Assembly (NCBI GenBank): GCA_009691025.1
Contig: SHWB01000004.1
Location: 54,245 to 118,244, forward strand
DNA length: 64,000 bases
Source of the DNA: Alphaproteobacteria bacterium
GTDB lineage: Bacteria > Pseudomonadota > Alphaproteobacteria > UBA6615
Direction of reading: 5' to 3'
In this document: positions 1-11,161 of the stretch, piece after piece
Layout: the number at the start of each line of letters is the position of its first letter
How positions within the stretch are numbered: the stretch's first letter is position 1
Made by a program: the position numbers and the translations under genes
Notes under the pieces: generated by a model
The model's input: only the letters and a program-made list of their open reading frames with translations
What the model was told of the DNA's origin: nothing
The model's database searches: none

Positions 1-13
1 GGCGACCGCAGGG

Positions 14-634
14 TCAGGCATGGCTCAGCGCTCCGATACGCAGGATGACCCCGTCCTGGTCGGTCCGGCTCGGCAGGCGGTCGATGGTGAACCGCCACGC
101 GGCGGCAGCATCGGCGATCTCGCTTTCGGCCTCGCGTCCCTTGAGAAACAGACACATGCCGTTGCCGGCCAGCCAGCGGGCGGCCCAGCCGAGCAGCCGC
201 TTGAGGGGCGCCAGCGCGCGGGCGCACACGACGGAGGACGGCGAAGGCTCGACAGTCTCGATCCGGCCGACACGGATCGCGACATCGGTCGCGGTCACCC
301 TTGCCGCCTCGCGCAGGAACTCCGCCTTGCGGACATCGGCCTCGACGAGGGCCATCGGCCGCACGCCCATGATGGCCAGGACCAGACCCGGCAGGCCGGC
401 GCCGCTGCCGAGATCGGCAACCGTGTCCTGTCTGCCGATATGGGGATAAAGCTGGGCGGAATCCAGCATGTGGCGGCGCCATGGATCGGCGAGGGTCCGC
501 GCGCCCACCAAATTGACCGCGCGCTGCCATTGGCCCAGCAAGCCTAGATAGGCCTCCAGGCGATCCAGCGTTTCACGTGAAACACCGGTCAGGGAGCGGA
601 ACTCTGCCGGCGTCAGCGGTCGCTCGGTCTTCAT
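14..634 (-). CDS. rsmG: 16S rRNA (guanine527-N7)-methyltransferase RsmG
   Basis: ADLGSGAGLPGLVLAI motif; adjacent to mnmG as is typical near alphaproteobacterial par loci. Confidence 0.95.
   Translation of the reverse strand: MKTERPLTPAEFRSLTGVSRETLDRLEAYLGLLGQWQRAVNLVGARTLADPWRRHMLDSAQLYPHIGRQDTVADLGSGAGLPGLVLAIMGVRPMALVEADVRKAEFLREAARVTATDVAIRVGRIETVEPSPSSVVCARALAPLKRLLGWAARWLAGNGMCLFLKGREAESEIADAAAAWRFTIDRLPSRTDQDGVILRIGALSHA
569..584. promoter_or_regulatory. parS centromere-like site (cGTTTCACGTGAAACa)
   Basis: 15/16 match to the parS consensus TGTTTCACGTGAAACA, with the palindromic 14-mer core intact; lies inside rsmG. Confidence 0.9.
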
Positions 635-758
635 GCCCGTGTGACTACCACATATTGCGGTAGTGGTGACTGTGGAAAGTGATTGGAAATAGATATTGCG
701 TCCGGGCCGGCGCGAGAAACCGGCGCGCGTTACTGTCGAGCAACACTAGAAGCCTGCG

Positions 759-2627
759 TCAGGCGGCCGACCGTTCCCCCGCCCGTCGCACATGGCGCAG
801 CAGTGCCGCGAGCGCGGCCGGGGTGACGCCGGCAATGCGCGCGGCCTGGCCCAGCGTCGCCGGCCGGGTCCGTGTCAGCTTCTGGCGCATCTCGTTCGAA
901 AGGCCGCCGATCAGCCCGTAGTCCAGCGCTGGGGGCAATTCGAGGGCCTCATCGCGGCGAAAGGCGCGGATATCGGCGTCCTGGCGGCCGAGGTAGCCGG
1001 CATATCCGGCCTCGATCGTCAGCTGGTCGATGGCGTCATGTGACACGCCGCCGATGTCCGGCCACAGCCGCGCCAGCGCCGCCGCGTCAATCCCGGGGTG
1101 CCCGAGCAGGGTCATGGCCGTGCGGCGGCGGCCGTCGTGATTGACATGGAGCCCCGCGCGGGCCAGCACCTCGGGTGTCGCTGCGAGACCCTCCAGCAGG
1201 GCCCGCCCCGCTTCCAGCCGCGCCTGGCGGGCGGCGAAGGCGGCGCGCCGCGCCGGACCGACGCAACCGAGCCCGATGCCGGCCGGGGTGAGGCGCAGAT
1301 CGGCATTGTCGGCGCGCAGGGTTAGCCGGTATTCGGCGCGCGAGGTGAACATGCGATAGGGCTCGTCGGCGCCGCGCGTGACGAGGTCGTCGACCAGAAC
1401 ACCGAGATAGGCATCGGCCCGGCCGGGCGCGAAGCGGCGCCCGCCGCCGCCGGCCAGCAGGGCGGCATTGAGCCCGGCGACCAGACCCTGCGCCGCGGCC
1501 TCCTCGTAGCCCGTGGTGCCGTTGATCTGCCCGGCGAGGAAAAGCCCCGGCAGCCTGCGCGTCTGCAGGGTGGCGTCCAGCTCACGCGGATCGACGAAGT
1601 CGTACTCGACGGCATAACCAGGGCGGAGCATTTCCGCCCGTTCGAGCCCGGGGATCGTCGCGACGAAGGCACGTTGCGCGGCCTCTGGCAACGAAGTCGA
1701 AATCCCGTTGGGATAGACAGTGTGATCGTCCAGCCCTTCCGGCTCGAGGAATATCTGGTGCCCGTCCCGGTCGGCGAAGCGGACGATTTTGTCCTCCAGG
1801 GACGGGCAATAGCGCGGTCCCGCCCCCTCGATGCGGCCCGCATACATCGGCGAAAATCGAAGGTTTTCGCGGACGATGGCATGCGTCGCCGGGGTCGTGG
1901 CCGTCACATGGCAGGCGATCTGCGGCGTCGCGATCGCCGTCGTCAGGGCCGAAAGCGGCACAGGATCGGCATCGCCCGGCTGCGCGGCCAGAGCGGAGTA
2001 GTCGATCGTCCGGCCGTCGAGACGAGGCGGTGTACCGGTCTTGAGCCGTCCAAGAGCTAGGCCGTGGCGCGCAAAAGTTTCCGCCAGGGCGACGGAGGGG
2101 GCCTCGCCGGCCCGCCCGGCCGGCATCTGCCACTCGCCGATATGGATCACGCCGCGCAGAAAGGTCCCCGTCGTCACCACCACAGCGCCGCTACGCAACC
2201 TCCGTCCGTCGGAAAGTATCACTCCCGCCGTCACGCCGGCCGAGTCCAGCACCAGATCGTCCACCGCACCGGCGATCACGGACAGGCCGTCCTGGGCCGC
2301 CAGCAGCGATTGCATCGCGCAGCGATAGAGCTTGCGGTCGGCCTGAGCCCGCGGGCCGCGTACCGCCGGCCCCTTGCTGCGGTTGAGCAGGCGGAACTGG
2401 ATGCCCGCGCGGTCGGCGGCGAGGCCCATGAGGCCGTCCAGCGCGTCGATCTCGCGCACCAAATGACCCTTGCCGAGCCCGCCGATGGCGGGATTGCAGG
2501 ACATCTCACCGATCTTCGACGGGTCGTGCGTCACCAGCGCCGTGCGGGCACCGAGGCGCGCCGCCGCCGCTGCCGCTTCGCAGCCGGCATGGCCGCCCCC
2601 GACGACGATGACGTCTAAAAGAATCAT
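759..2627 (-). CDS. mnmG: tRNA uridine-5-carboxymethylaminomethyl modification enzyme MnmG (GidA)
   Basis: [22 protein letters not shown]-binding N-terminus, [23 protein letters not shown]; start trimmed from the longer ORF. Confidence 0.96.
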   Translation of the reverse strand: MILLDVIVVGGGHAGCEAAAAAARLGARTALVTHDPSKIGEMSCNPAIGGLGKGHLVREIDALDGLMGLAADRAGIQFRLLNRSKGPAVRGPRAQADRKLYRCAMQSLLAAQDGLSVIAGAVDDLVLDSAGVTAGVILSDGRRLRSGAVVVTTGTFLRGVIHIGEWQMPAGRAGEAPSVALAETFARHGLALGRLKTGTPPRLDGRTIDYSALAAQPGDADPVPLSALTTAIATPQIACHVTATTPATHAIVRENLRFSPMYAGRIEGAGPRYCPSLEDKIVRFADRDGHQIFLEPEGLDDHTVYPNGISTSLPEAAQRAFVATIPGLERAEMLRPGYAVEYDFVDPRELDATLQTRRLPGLFLAGQINGTTGYEEAAAQGLVAGLNAALLAGGGGRRFAPGRADAYLGVLVDDLVTRGADEPYRMFTSRAEYRLTLRADNADLRLTPAGIGLGCVGPARRAAFAARQARLEAGRALLEGLAATPEVLARAGLHVNHDGRRRTAMTLLGHPGIDAAALARLWPDIGGVSHDAIDQLTIEAGYAGYLGRQDADIRAFRRDEALELPPALDYGLIGGLSNEMRQKLTRTRPATLGQAARIAGVTPAALAALLRHVRRAGERSAA

Positions 2628-2648
2628 GCGCTCCGCGGCCGTGCGGCC

Positions 2649-2783
2649 CTCATCCTTCGACAGGCTCAGGATGAGGATTTGGGAAGATTGGCCGGCCCCT
2701 AGGGACCGTTCGCCCCCGGCAGCGCCGATCCCGGGGGACCAATCCAACAAGAAGCCTCATCCTGAGCCTGTCGAAGGATGGGA
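2649..2783. repeat. Dispersed palindromic repeat, two inverted copies (CATCCTTCGACAGGCTCAGGATGAG / CTCATCCTGAGCCTGTCGAAGGATG)
   Basis: Same core recurs at about 24300, 24385, 31145 and 55590-55735. Confidence 0.85.
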
Positions 2784-2832
2784 CCTCGCGCCGGGTCTTA
2801 CCCTCGTGTCGCAGCCGCTGTCAAAGCGGCAG

Positions 2833-2848
2833 TGTTTCACGTGAAACG
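2833..2848. promoter_or_regulatory. parS centromere-like site (tGTTTCACGTGAAACg)
   Basis: 15/16 match to parS consensus; intergenic between mnmG and mnmE. Confidence 0.92.
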
Positions 2849-2853
2849 CCGCA

Positions 2854-4191
2854 CTACTTGCCGATGCAAAAATCGCGGAAGATCACATCGAGCAATTCCT
2901 CGACGTCCACCCGACCGGTGATCCGGCCCAGGGACCGGGCGGCCAGGCGGACATCTTCCGCCACCAGCTCCGGCGGCACCCCCCCCGCGGCGGCCCGCCG
3001 CAGGGCCACCTTGGCCTCCTCCAGCGCGGCGCGATGTCGAGCCCGCGTCAGCGCGGGACTTTCGCGCGCACCGAAGCGGTCGGCCACCGCCTCCGTGAGC
3101 CGCGCCTCCAGCGCGGCGACACCCGCGCCGGTCAGCGCCGACACGGCCGACGCCGTCTGCCCGCCAATCATCGCCGCCGCGGGCGCCAGCAGATCGGCCT
3201 TGTTGAGCACGGGCACCGTCGTCGCATCGATCAGCGCCATTGTTTGCGGATCAAGCGCCGGCCACGCCGTCGCATCGAACACCGCAAGACGGAGATCTGC
3301 AGCGACGGCGGCCGCCTGCGCACGCCTGACGCCCTCGACCTCCACGGGGTCGGCGGCATCGCGCAGCCCGGCGGTGTCGGCCAGGATGACTTTCACTCCG
3401 CCGAGATCAAGCGCGACCTCGATGACGTCGCGCGTGGTGCCGGCGGTCGGGGCGACGATAGCCGCCTCGCGACGCGCCAGTCTGTTGAGAAGACTGGATT
3501 TTCCGACATTCGGCGCACCGATCACCGCAATCCGCACGCCATCCCGCAGTCTCTCCCCACGATGCCCGTCAGCGAGATGCGCCGCGATGTCGGCGGCCAG
3601 CCCGGCGATCGCCGCGCGCGCGGCGTCGCCGGCCTCAGGCGGTAAATCCTCGTCGGGAAAGTCGATATCCGCCTCAAGATGCGCGAGCAGCCGCACCAGC
3701 CGGTCGCGCCAGCCATCGTAGAGCCCGGCCAGCGCGCCGTCGAGCTGGGCCAGCGCCTGGCGCCTCTGCCCCGCCGTCTCGGCGGCGACCAGATCGGCCA
3801 CCGCCTCGGCGGCAGTTAGGTCAAGCCGCCCGTTCTCGAAAGCCCTGCGGGCGAATTCTCCCGGCTCGGCAAGCCGCAGCCCCGGCAGGCGCGCCAACAC
3901 ATCGAGCACGCCGGCCAGCACGGCGCGGCCGCCATGCAGATGCAATTCGGCCATGTCCTCGCCGGTCTCGCTGCCGGGACCGGGCAGCCAGAGAAGCAAG
4001 GCGGAATCGAGCACCTCCCCACCGGCCGGATCGCGCAGACGGCGTAGGCTCGCATGGCGCGGCGCCGGGCGACGCCCGCCGGTCAGCGCATCGATCGTCG
4101 CCCCGGCGCCGGGGCCCGACAGGCGGATGACGGCGATCGCCGCCACGCCGGCGCCCGTGGCCGGCGCGTAGATGGTCGAGGATTCACCCAC
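2854..4191 (-). CDS. mnmE: tRNA modification GTPase MnmE (TrmE)
   Basis: [13 protein letters not shown]-loop, ADTAGLRD, C-terminal CIGK. Confidence 0.96.
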   Translation of the reverse strand: MGESSTIYAPATGAGVAAIAVIRLSGPGAGATIDALTGGRRPAPRHASLRRLRDPAGGEVLDSALLLWLPGPGSETGEDMAELHLHGGRAVLAGVLDVLARLPGLRLAEPGEFARRAFENGRLDLTAAEAVADLVAAETAGQRRQALAQLDGALAGLYDGWRDRLVRLLAHLEADIDFPDEDLPPEAGDAARAAIAGLAADIAAHLADGHRGERLRDGVRIAVIGAPNVGKSSLLNRLARREAAIVAPTAGTTRDVIEVALDLGGVKVILADTAGLRDAADPVEVEGVRRAQAAAVAADLRLAVFDATAWPALDPQTMALIDATTVPVLNKADLLAPAAAMIGGQTASAVSALTGAGVAALEARLTEAVADRFGARESPALTRARHRAALEEAKVALRRAAAGGVPPELVAEDVRLAARSLGRITGRVDVEELLDVIFRDFCIGK

Positions 4192-4199
4192 CTTCCACG

Positions 4200-4454
4200 T
4201 CAGTCCTTGCGCCCGCCGCCGAGGCCGCCGCCGAATCGCGCCCAGAAGGCCTTCTGCGCCTGCTCAATGCCTTCGAGCCCGAGCGGCAGCCGGGTTTTCA
4301 TCACCGCCTCCGGCTCCATCGCCGCGAGCCCCGCCATCACCGCGTCCTGCGCCGTGCGCACATCCGGCAAGCCGAGGAAGGCCCGCGCCTCTTCCGGCGT
4401 GCAATCGATATCGACGGTCAGTTTCATCGCCCCTCCCAGGACGCCCCGCGGCAC
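4200..4454 (-). CDS. Small conserved protein (DUF6489-like)
   Basis: [23 protein letters not shown] signature seen next to mnmE in many alphaproteobacteria. Confidence 0.75.
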   Translation of the reverse strand: MPRGVLGGAMKLTVDIDCTPEEARAFLGLPDVRTAQDAVMAGLAAMEPEAVMKTRLPLGLEGIEQAQKAFWARFGGGLGGGRKD

Positions 4455-4547
4455 CCTTTGCGCCTGTGCCGGCGCGCCCTACATTGCCGCAATCCGGCGC
4501 CGGCCATGATAGACCAAACCCCAACCGCCCGCGCCGCCGGAGAGCCC

Positions 4548-6575
4548 ATGGCCGTCAATCGCCTCGCCGACGAGACCAGTCCCTATCTGCTGCAGCACGC
4601 CGACAATCCGGTGGACTGGCGCCCGTGGAGTGAGGCGGCGCTGGCCGATGCGCGCAGCAGCGACCGGCCGATAATGCTGTCGATCGGCTATGCGGCCTGC
4701 CATTGGTGCCATGTGATGGCGCATGAGAGCTTCGAGGATCCCGCCATCGCCGCGGTGATGAACGAGTTGTTCGTCAACATCAAGATCGACCGCGAGGAAC
4801 GGCCGGACCTCGACACGATTTACCAGACCGCCCTCGCTTTGATGGGCGAGCAAGGCGGCTGGCCGCTGACCATGTTCTGCACGCCCGAGGGCAAGCCGTT
4901 CTGGGGCGGCACCTATTTCCCGCCGACGGCCCGCTGGGGCAGGTCCGCCTTTCCCGACGTGCTGAGGCGCGTGTCGGAAGTCTGGAAGACCGAGCGTGGC
5001 AAGGTCGATACCAATGTCGCGGCCCTTCTCGACGGAATCGCCCAGAGTTCGGCCGCGCATGGAAGCGGCGCGCTGACCGCCGACGCGCCGGTCGAGGCCG
5101 GCCGGGCCATCGCGCGCGCCATCGACCCGGTCCATGGCGGCATCGGCCAGGCCCCGAAATTCCCCAATGTGCCGGCGCTGCGCCTGTTGTGGCGGGCCTG
5201 GCGGCGCAGCGGCGAGGAACCTCTCGGCCGTCTCTTCGCCGTCTCGCTCGACCGCATGGCGCAGGGCGGCATCTACGACCATCTCGGCGGCGGCTTCGCC
5301 CGCTACTCGACCGACGATGCCTGGCTGGTGCCGCATTTCGAGAAGATGCTCTACGACAATGCCCAGCTCGTCGAGCTGTACTGCGAGGGGTGGCAAGCCA
5401 CACGCAAGCCGCTCTGGGCGAACCGCGTCGCGGAGACCTGCGACTGGGTGCTGCGCGACCTGCGCACCGGTGACGCGGGCGGCCAGGGCTTCGCCGCCAC
5501 CTGGGATGCCGATTCCGAGGGCGAGGAAGGTCGCTACTACGTCTGGGCCGCGGCCGAGATCGACGCCCTTCTCGGTACGGACGCGGCGCTGTTCCGCGCC
5601 GCCTACGACGTCGACGAGGCCGGCAACTGGGAAGGCCGCGCAATCCTCAATCGTACCGCCCGGCCGGATTTGCAGACCCAAACGGATGAAGCGATCCTCG
5701 CGCGCTGCCGCGCCGTATTGCTCGCAAAACGTGCCGAACGCGTCCCGCCCTCGCGCGACGACAAGGTGCTGGCCGACTGGAACGGGCTGATGATCGCCGC
5801 GCTGGCCCGAGCCGCCGGCATCTTCGAGCGGCCCGACTGGCTCGCCGCCGCGCGCGAGGCCTTCGCCTTCATCCTGCGCGCCCTCGATGCCGGCGACGGA
5901 AGGCTGCAACATTCCTGGCGCGCCGGACGCGCACGCAACCTGGCGACCCTCGACGACTACGCCAACATGGCGCGCGCGGCCCTCCTGCTGCACGAGGCGA
6001 CCGGCGAAATCTCCTATCTCGACCGCGCGCGCGCCTGGGTCGCCACCGTCGAACGCCACTACCGCGACGTCGGGGGTGGCGGATACTTCTTCACCGCCGA
6101 CGACGCGCGCGACATCATCGCGCGCACCCGCACCGCCGTCGACAACGCGACCCCGAACGGCAGCGGCACCCTCGCGGAAGTGCTGTCCAGGCTCTACTTC
6201 CTGACCGGACACAGGCCATACTTTGATGCTGCGGAGGCCCTGATCTCGGCCTTTTCCGTAGACATAGCGCGGTCGCCCCTGGGGTGCGCCACCATGCTGC
6301 TCGCGTATGACGGACTGCAACATCCCCTGCAGGTAGCGGTCACGGGAAGCGCCCACGACACCACCCGGCGCGCCCTGCTGGCGACGGCCCGACAGGCGCC
6401 CCTGCCGGCCGCCCTGATCCTGTCGGTGACAGATGACAGCGTCCTGCCTTCCGACCACCCTGCCGCCGGCAAGCTGCCCGCCGACGGCACGGCCGCCGCC
6501 TTCGTCTGCCGTGGCCCGATTTGCTCTCTGCCGCTCCGCGACCCGGCCGCGCTCGCCGCCGCGCTGGCGCAATGA
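4548..6575 (+). CDS. Thioredoxin domain-containing protein (YyaL/DUF255, SSP411-like)
   Basis: [45 protein letters not shown]. Confidence 0.93.
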   Translation: MAVNRLADETSPYLLQHADNPVDWRPWSEAALADARSSDRPIMLSIGYAACHWCHVMAHESFEDPAIAAVMNELFVNIKIDREERPDLDTIYQTALALMGEQGGWPLTMFCTPEGKPFWGGTYFPPTARWGRSAFPDVLRRVSEVWKTERGKVDTNVAALLDGIAQSSAAHGSGALTADAPVEAGRAIARAIDPVHGGIGQAPKFPNVPALRLLWRAWRRSGEEPLGRLFAVSLDRMAQGGIYDHLGGGFARYSTDDAWLVPHFEKMLYDNAQLVELYCEGWQATRKPLWANRVAETCDWVLRDLRTGDAGGQGFAATWDADSEGEEGRYYVWAAAEIDALLGTDAALFRAAYDVDEAGNWEGRAILNRTARPDLQTQTDEAILARCRAVLLAKRAERVPPSRDDKVLADWNGLMIAALARAAGIFERPDWLAAAREAFAFILRALDAGDGRLQHSWRAGRARNLATLDDYANMARAALLLHEATGEISYLDRARAWVATVERHYRDVGGGGYFFTADDARDIIARTRTAVDNATPNGSGTLAEVLSRLYFLTGHRPYFDAAEALISAFSVDIARSPLGCATMLLAYDGLQHPLQVAVTGSAHDTTRRALLATARQAPLPAALILSVTDDSVLPSDHPAAGKLPADGTAAAFVCRGPICSLPLRDPAALAAALAQ

Positions 6576-6579
6576 CGCG

Positions 6580-7037
6580 ATGAGCGGCGCTCTCACCGTG
6601 CTCAGCCCCTTCGGCCCCCTGGCCGTCATCGAAGACGATGGCGCCCCGGTCGCGATCGACTGGCAGGCCGGCGCGGACAGCCGGCCGCCGAGCAACTCGC
6701 TGCCTATTTCGCCTGGGATCGCAAGGATTTCGACCCGCCGGTCGCGCCCCGCGGCTCGGCGCACGCCCGCGCGGTCTGGCGCGCCACGTGCGCCATTCCC
6801 TGGGGTGAAACCCGTACCTATGGCGAGGTGGCGCGCAATATCGCCTCCTCCCCGCGGGCCGGGGGTGGCGCCTGCGGCGCCGATCCCCTGCCGATCATCG
6901 TGCCCTGCCCTCGCATCCTCGCGGCCGGCGGCCGGCTCGGCGGCTATTTGGGCGCCGGCGGCGGCGGCGCCAAGCGCGCGCTTCTGGCGTTGGAGGGTCA
7001 CCCGGTCCAGTTCAGCCTTCTCGACACAACGCACTGA
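6580..7037 (+). pseudogene. Methylated-DNA-[protein]-cysteine S-methyltransferase (Ogt-like), frameshifted
   Basis: N-terminus MSGALTVLSPFGPLAVIEDDGAPVAIDWQAG in one frame, VWRATCAIPWGETRTYGEVARNI...PIIVPCPRILAAGGRLGGY in another; PCHR motif reads PCPR. Confidence 0.85.
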
Positions 7038-7058
7038 TTCCACAGGGAGAATACATGA

Positions 7059-8030
7059 ATGGTCAACGCCATCCGTATCCATGAGCACGGCTCCGCCGAC
7101 AAGATGCGCTGGGGGCCAATCGAGGTCGGCAAGCCCGGCCCGGGTGAGATCCGGATCCGCCACACCGCCATCGGCGTCAATTTCATCGATGTCTACATGC
7201 GTTCCGGCGTGCGGCCGATGCAGCTTCCCGCCATCATCGGCATGGAGGCCGCCGGCATCGTCGAGGAGGTGGGGGCGGGCGTCGGCGGTTTCGCTGTGGG
7301 TGACCACGCCGCCTACACGGAGCCCGTCGGCAGCTACACCGAGGCGCGGGTTATGCCGGCGAAGACCGTCGTGAAACTGCCCAAGTGGATCGACGACAAG
7401 GTCGCCGCCGCCATGATGCTCAAGGGTATGACCGCGCAATTCCTTTGCCGGCGCACCTTTCGTGTCGAGAAGGGGCAGGCGGTATTGCTGCATGCCGCGG
7501 CCGGTGGCGTCGGCCTGATCCTGTCGCAATGGCTCAACCATCTCGGCGCTACAGTCATCGGCACGGCCGGCGGCAAGGACAAAACGGCGCTGGCCAAGGC
7601 TCATGGCTGCCATCACGTCATCGACTACCGGACGGAGAACTTCGTCGCGCGGGTCAAGGAGATCACCGGCGGCAAGGGCGTGCCGGTGGTCTATGACGGC
7701 GTCGGCAAGGCGACGCTGACGGATTCGCTTAAATGCCTGCATCGCCTGGGCATGCTGGTGTCGTTCGGCAATGCGTCCGGCGTGCCCGACCCGATCGCGG
7801 GCGGCCAGCTCGCCGCGGGCGGTTCGCTGTTCTTCACACGGCCGATGCTGTTCGACTACAACGCCACGCGCGACGAGCTGGAGGCCACCGCGGCCGACCT
7901 GTTCGACGTGGTCGCGAAGGGCGCGGTGAAGATCGAGATCAACCAGACCTACAAGCTCAGCGAGGCGGCGAAGGCGCATGCCGATCTCGAGGCGCGGCGC
8001 ACCACGGGCTCGACCATATTGCTGCCGTAG
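7059..8030 (+). CDS. NADPH:quinone oxidoreductase (zinc-type alcohol dehydrogenase family)
   Basis: HAAAGGVGLILSQW; RSGVRPMQLPAIIGMEAAGIV; full-length 323 aa. Confidence 0.93.
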   Translation: MVNAIRIHEHGSADKMRWGPIEVGKPGPGEIRIRHTAIGVNFIDVYMRSGVRPMQLPAIIGMEAAGIVEEVGAGVGGFAVGDHAAYTEPVGSYTEARVMPAKTVVKLPKWIDDKVAAAMMLKGMTAQFLCRRTFRVEKGQAVLLHAAAGGVGLILSQWLNHLGATVIGTAGGKDKTALAKAHGCHHVIDYRTENFVARVKEITGGKGVPVVYDGVGKATLTDSLKCLHRLGMLVSFGNASGVPDPIAGGQLAAGGSLFFTRPMLFDYNATRDELEATAADLFDVVAKGAVKIEINQTYKLSEAAKAHADLEARRTTGSTILLP

Positions 8031-8147
8031 GGCGCTTCCAAAAGCATGGCGGCCGGCCATACAAGTAGTGCGGCAGGCCGTTTTCTATTGGAAACCCAGT
8101 AACTTGACGCCCAGCTAAAGTATGGCCGACGAAGCCTGCCGATAGCG

Positions 8148-9431
8148 CTACTGGTTCATCGATTCGAAGAAGTCGCTGTTAGTCTTGGTGTGGCGCAGCT
8201 TGTCGAGCAGGAACTCCATGCTGTCCGTCACGCCCATCGGCATCAGGATGCGGCGCAGCACCCAGACCTTCGACAGCATGTCGCGCGGCAGCAGCAGCTC
8301 TTCCTTGCGCGTGCCAGACTTGGTGATGTCGATCGACGGCCAGGTGCGCTTGTCCGACAGCTTGCGGTCGAGCACGATTTCCGAGTTACCGGTGCCCTTG
8401 AACTCCTCGAAGATCACCTCGTCCATCCGCGAGCCGGTATCGATCAGCGCCGTCGAGATGATGGTCAGCGAGCCGCCCTCCTCGATGTTGCGGGCGGCAC
8501 CGAAGAAGCGCTTGGGCCGCTGCAGGGCGTTGGCGTCGACGCCGCCGGTCAGCACCTTGCCCGACGACGGCACCACGGTGTTGTAGGCGCGGGCGAGGCG
8601 CGTGATCGAATCGAGCAGGATGACAACGTCGCGCTTGTGCTCGACCAGCCGCTTGGCCTTGGCGATGACCATCTCGGCCACCTGCACATGGCGCGTCGCC
8701 GGCTCGTCGAAGGTCGAGGAGATGACCTCGCCGCGCACGGTGCGCGCCATGTCGGTCACTTCCTCTGGCCGCTCGTCGATCAGCAGGACGATCAGGTAGA
8801 CCTCGGGATGGTTCGCCATGATCGCCTTGGCGATGTTCTGCATCATCACCGTCTTGCCCGTCCGGGGCGGCGCGACGAGAAGCGCGCGCTGGCCCTTGCC
8901 CAGCGGTGCCACGATGTCGATCACCCGCAGGGTCGGGTCCTTGATCGTCGGATCGGGGATTTCGAGTGTCAGCTTCTCGTCGGGATAGAGCGGCGTGAGG
9001 TTGTCGAAATTGATGCGATGCCGCGTCTGCTCGACATCGTCGAAATTGACGTTGTTGATCTTGAGCAGCGCAAAGTAGCGCTCGCCGTCCTTGGGCGCAC
9101 GGATCTCCCCGTCCACCGTGTCGCCGGTCCGCAGCGCGAAGCGCCGCACCTGGGTCGGCGAGACGTAGATGTCGTCCGGGCCCGGCAGGTAGTTCGATTC
9201 CGGCGAGCGCAGGAAGCCGAAACCGTCCTGCAGCACTTCCAGCACGCCGATGCCGAAGATCGGCACGTCGCGGTCGGCCAGCGCCTTGAGGATGGCGAAC
9301 AGCATGTCCTGGGTGCGCAGCGTGCTGGCGCCCTCGACCTCCTGCTCCTCGGCGATGGCGAGCAGTTCCGCCGGCGTCTTCTTCTTGAGGGCCTGAAGGT
9401 GTACCGGCTGGTCGAGATCGAGCAGGGGCAT
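8148..9431 (-). CDS. rho: Transcription termination factor Rho
   Basis: [46 protein letters not shown]. Confidence 0.98.
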   Translation of the reverse strand: MPLLDLDQPVHLQALKKKTPAELLAIAEEQEVEGASTLRTQDMLFAILKALADRDVPIFGIGVLEVLQDGFGFLRSPESNYLPGPDDIYVSPTQVRRFALRTGDTVDGEIRAPKDGERYFALLKINNVNFDDVEQTRHRINFDNLTPLYPDEKLTLEIPDPTIKDPTLRVIDIVAPLGKGQRALLVAPPRTGKTVMMQNIAKAIMANHPEVYLIVLLIDERPEEVTDMARTVRGEVISSTFDEPATRHVQVAEMVIAKAKRLVEHKRDVVILLDSITRLARAYNTVVPSSGKVLTGGVDANALQRPKRFFGAARNIEEGGSLTIISTALIDTGSRMDEVIFEEFKGTGNSEIVLDRKLSDKRTWPSIDITKSGTRKEELLLPRDMLSKVWVLRRILMPMGVTDSMEFLLDKLRHTKTNSDFFESMNQ

Positions 9432-9668
9432 GGTGGGTTGCCGCTATGTCGGAGGGAACAGGGCGCGCCTGACCGGCGCGCCGCGATGGCCAACGGTGAC
9501 GCCCACGCTCAGGGCACTTTGGAAATGCTGCGGCGGGGCGGCCGGTTCCGGCGTTATCGCCGGATGGCCCTGGGCGGGAGCGGGATTCCGGTGGGGAGCC
9601 GGACAACCCTTCGGCTGATGTAGTACGGGGGTTCCGGCAAAGTCAACACACTTCACCGCCCGCCGGGC

Positions 9669-10121
9669 TCAAAACGGCCGTACCATCACCATGGCAAGGA
9701 TGGCCAGCAACAGCACCGCCGGCACCTCGTTGACGATGCGGTAGAAGCGGGCACCGTGCCGGTTGGCGCCGGCGGCGAAATCCTTGCGCCAGCGCGCCAG
9801 CAGGTGATGCAGCGCGCTGAGGACGACGACGCAGGCGAGCTTCACCCAGATCCAGCCCTCGCTCCAGTCGGCGAGACCCGGAGTGAAGGCCAGCAGCCCG
9901 CCGAGCACCCAGACCATCACCAGCGACGGGTTCATGATGCCGCGCAGCAGCCGCCTTTCCATGACCACGAAAGTCGTGGCGGTCTCGGAGCCTGGCGCAG
10001 AGGCCACATGATAGACATAGAGACGCGGCAGATAGAGCATCCCGGCCATCCACGCGATCACAGCGAAGATATGCAGCGCCTTGATCCACGGCAGCATGTC
10101 GGCCCACAGGGTCTCGCTCAT
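9669..10121 (-). CDS. hemJ: Protoporphyrinogen IX oxidase HemJ (CopD-like membrane protein)
   Basis: WIKALHIFAVIAWMAGMLYLPRLYVYH..MERRLLRGIMNPSL. Confidence 0.93.
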   Translation of the reverse strand: MSETLWADMLPWIKALHIFAVIAWMAGMLYLPRLYVYHVASAPGSETATTFVVMERRLLRGIMNPSLVMVWVLGGLLAFTPGLADWSEGWIWVKLACVVVLSALHHLLARWRKDFAAGANRHGARFYRIVNEVPAVLLLAILAMVMVRPF

Positions 10122-11161
10122 GCGGCCTCCCGCGCGCACGGGCATTGCGTGCGGTCGGGCGGGCACAGGCGCCGCCCGCCGGGTCCGGCGACCGCGCCGC
10201 CACTGTCCAGCGCCTGTCGCACGGTACCTACGAGCGCCGCGATGAAGGCCGGCCGCGTATCGACGGTCGGCGCGCGAAACCAGGCCGGCACCCCGACATG
10301 GCGGGCTAGTTTGGCATATTCGACATCCAGCTCGACCAGCGTCTCGACATGCTCGGAGACGAAGGCAATGGGCACGACCACCACCGGCACGCCGTCGGCG
10401 CCGGCCCGGCGGATCTCGTCGTCGGTCGCCGGCCCGATCCATTCCAGCGGCCCGACCCGGCTCTGGTAGCAGATGCGCCAGTCGGTCCCCGCACCCAGCC
10501 GCGCCGCCACCGCGACCGCCGTGCGCTCCACCTGCCACTGATACGGGTCGCCGCGCGCGATCACCTTCTTCGGCAATCCATGCGCCGAGAACAGCACGCG
10601 CGGCACGCCATGCGCGCGCGCCTCGTACGTCAACCGCCGGACTAGACCGGCCATTTCCTCGACGAAGCCCTCGGCCTCCGGCCAGCAGCAGGCCAGGGTC
10701 GCCGGCGCGGTCAGCCCTGTCTTTTCGGCCGCGCTCCGCCATACGCGCATCGACGATCCCATGGTCGTGGTCGAGTATTGCGGGTAGAGCGGTAGCAGCA
10801 CGATGCGGTCGGGGCGCCATGCCGCGACCGCCACCACCGCATCCTCGATGAAAGGATGCCAGTAACGCATTGCGACGAAGCAGCGCGTCTCTCCGAGTCC
10901 GGCATTGTCCAAAGCGCCGTTCAGGGAGGCCGCCTGCGCCTCGGTGTTTGGCAGCAACGGCGAGAGGCCACCGAGACGCGCATAGTTCGCCCGGGCGAAT
11001 TTTTCCCGACGCGTGGAGAGCATGCTCGCCAGCAGCCGGCGCATCGGCTGCGGCGCGTCAATGATGGCCTGGTCGTTGAACAGGTTGAACAGGAACGGGC
11101 GAACGGCCACCAGCGAGTCCGGCCCGCCAAGATTGAACAGCACAACCGCGGTCTTCATCAC
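10118..11161 (-). CDS. hemH: Ferrochelatase
   Basis: KTAVVLFNLGGPDSL; LLPLYPQYSTTTMGSS; between hemJ and hemE. Confidence 0.97.
   Translation of the reverse strand: MMKTAVVLFNLGGPDSLVAVRPFLFNLFNDQAIIDAPQPMRRLLASMLSTRREKFARANYARLGGLSPLLPNTEAQAASLNGALDNAGLGETRCFVAMRYWHPFIEDAVVAVAAWRPDRIVLLPLYPQYSTTTMGSSMRVWRSAAEKTGLTAPATLACCWPEAEGFVEEMAGLVRRLTYEARAHGVPRVLFSAHGLPKKVIARGDPYQWQVERTAVAVAARLGAGTDWRICYQSRVGPLEWIGPATDDEIRRAGADGVPVVVVPIAFVSEHVETLVELDVEYAKLARHVGVPAWFRAPTVDTRPAFIAALVGTVRQALDSGGAVAGPGGRRLCPPDRTQCPCAREAA

Noticed and set aside
6580-7037. ATL (alkyltransferase-like) protein instead of Ogt
   Set aside because: ATLs replace the reactive Cys; here Cys is kept and His is lost, and the ORF is frameshifted
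4479-8060. 1193-aa minus-strand ORF
   Set aside because: Antisense shadow of YyaL-like, ogt and quinone reductase genes; low-complexity Arg/Gly/Ala translation with no recognisable domain
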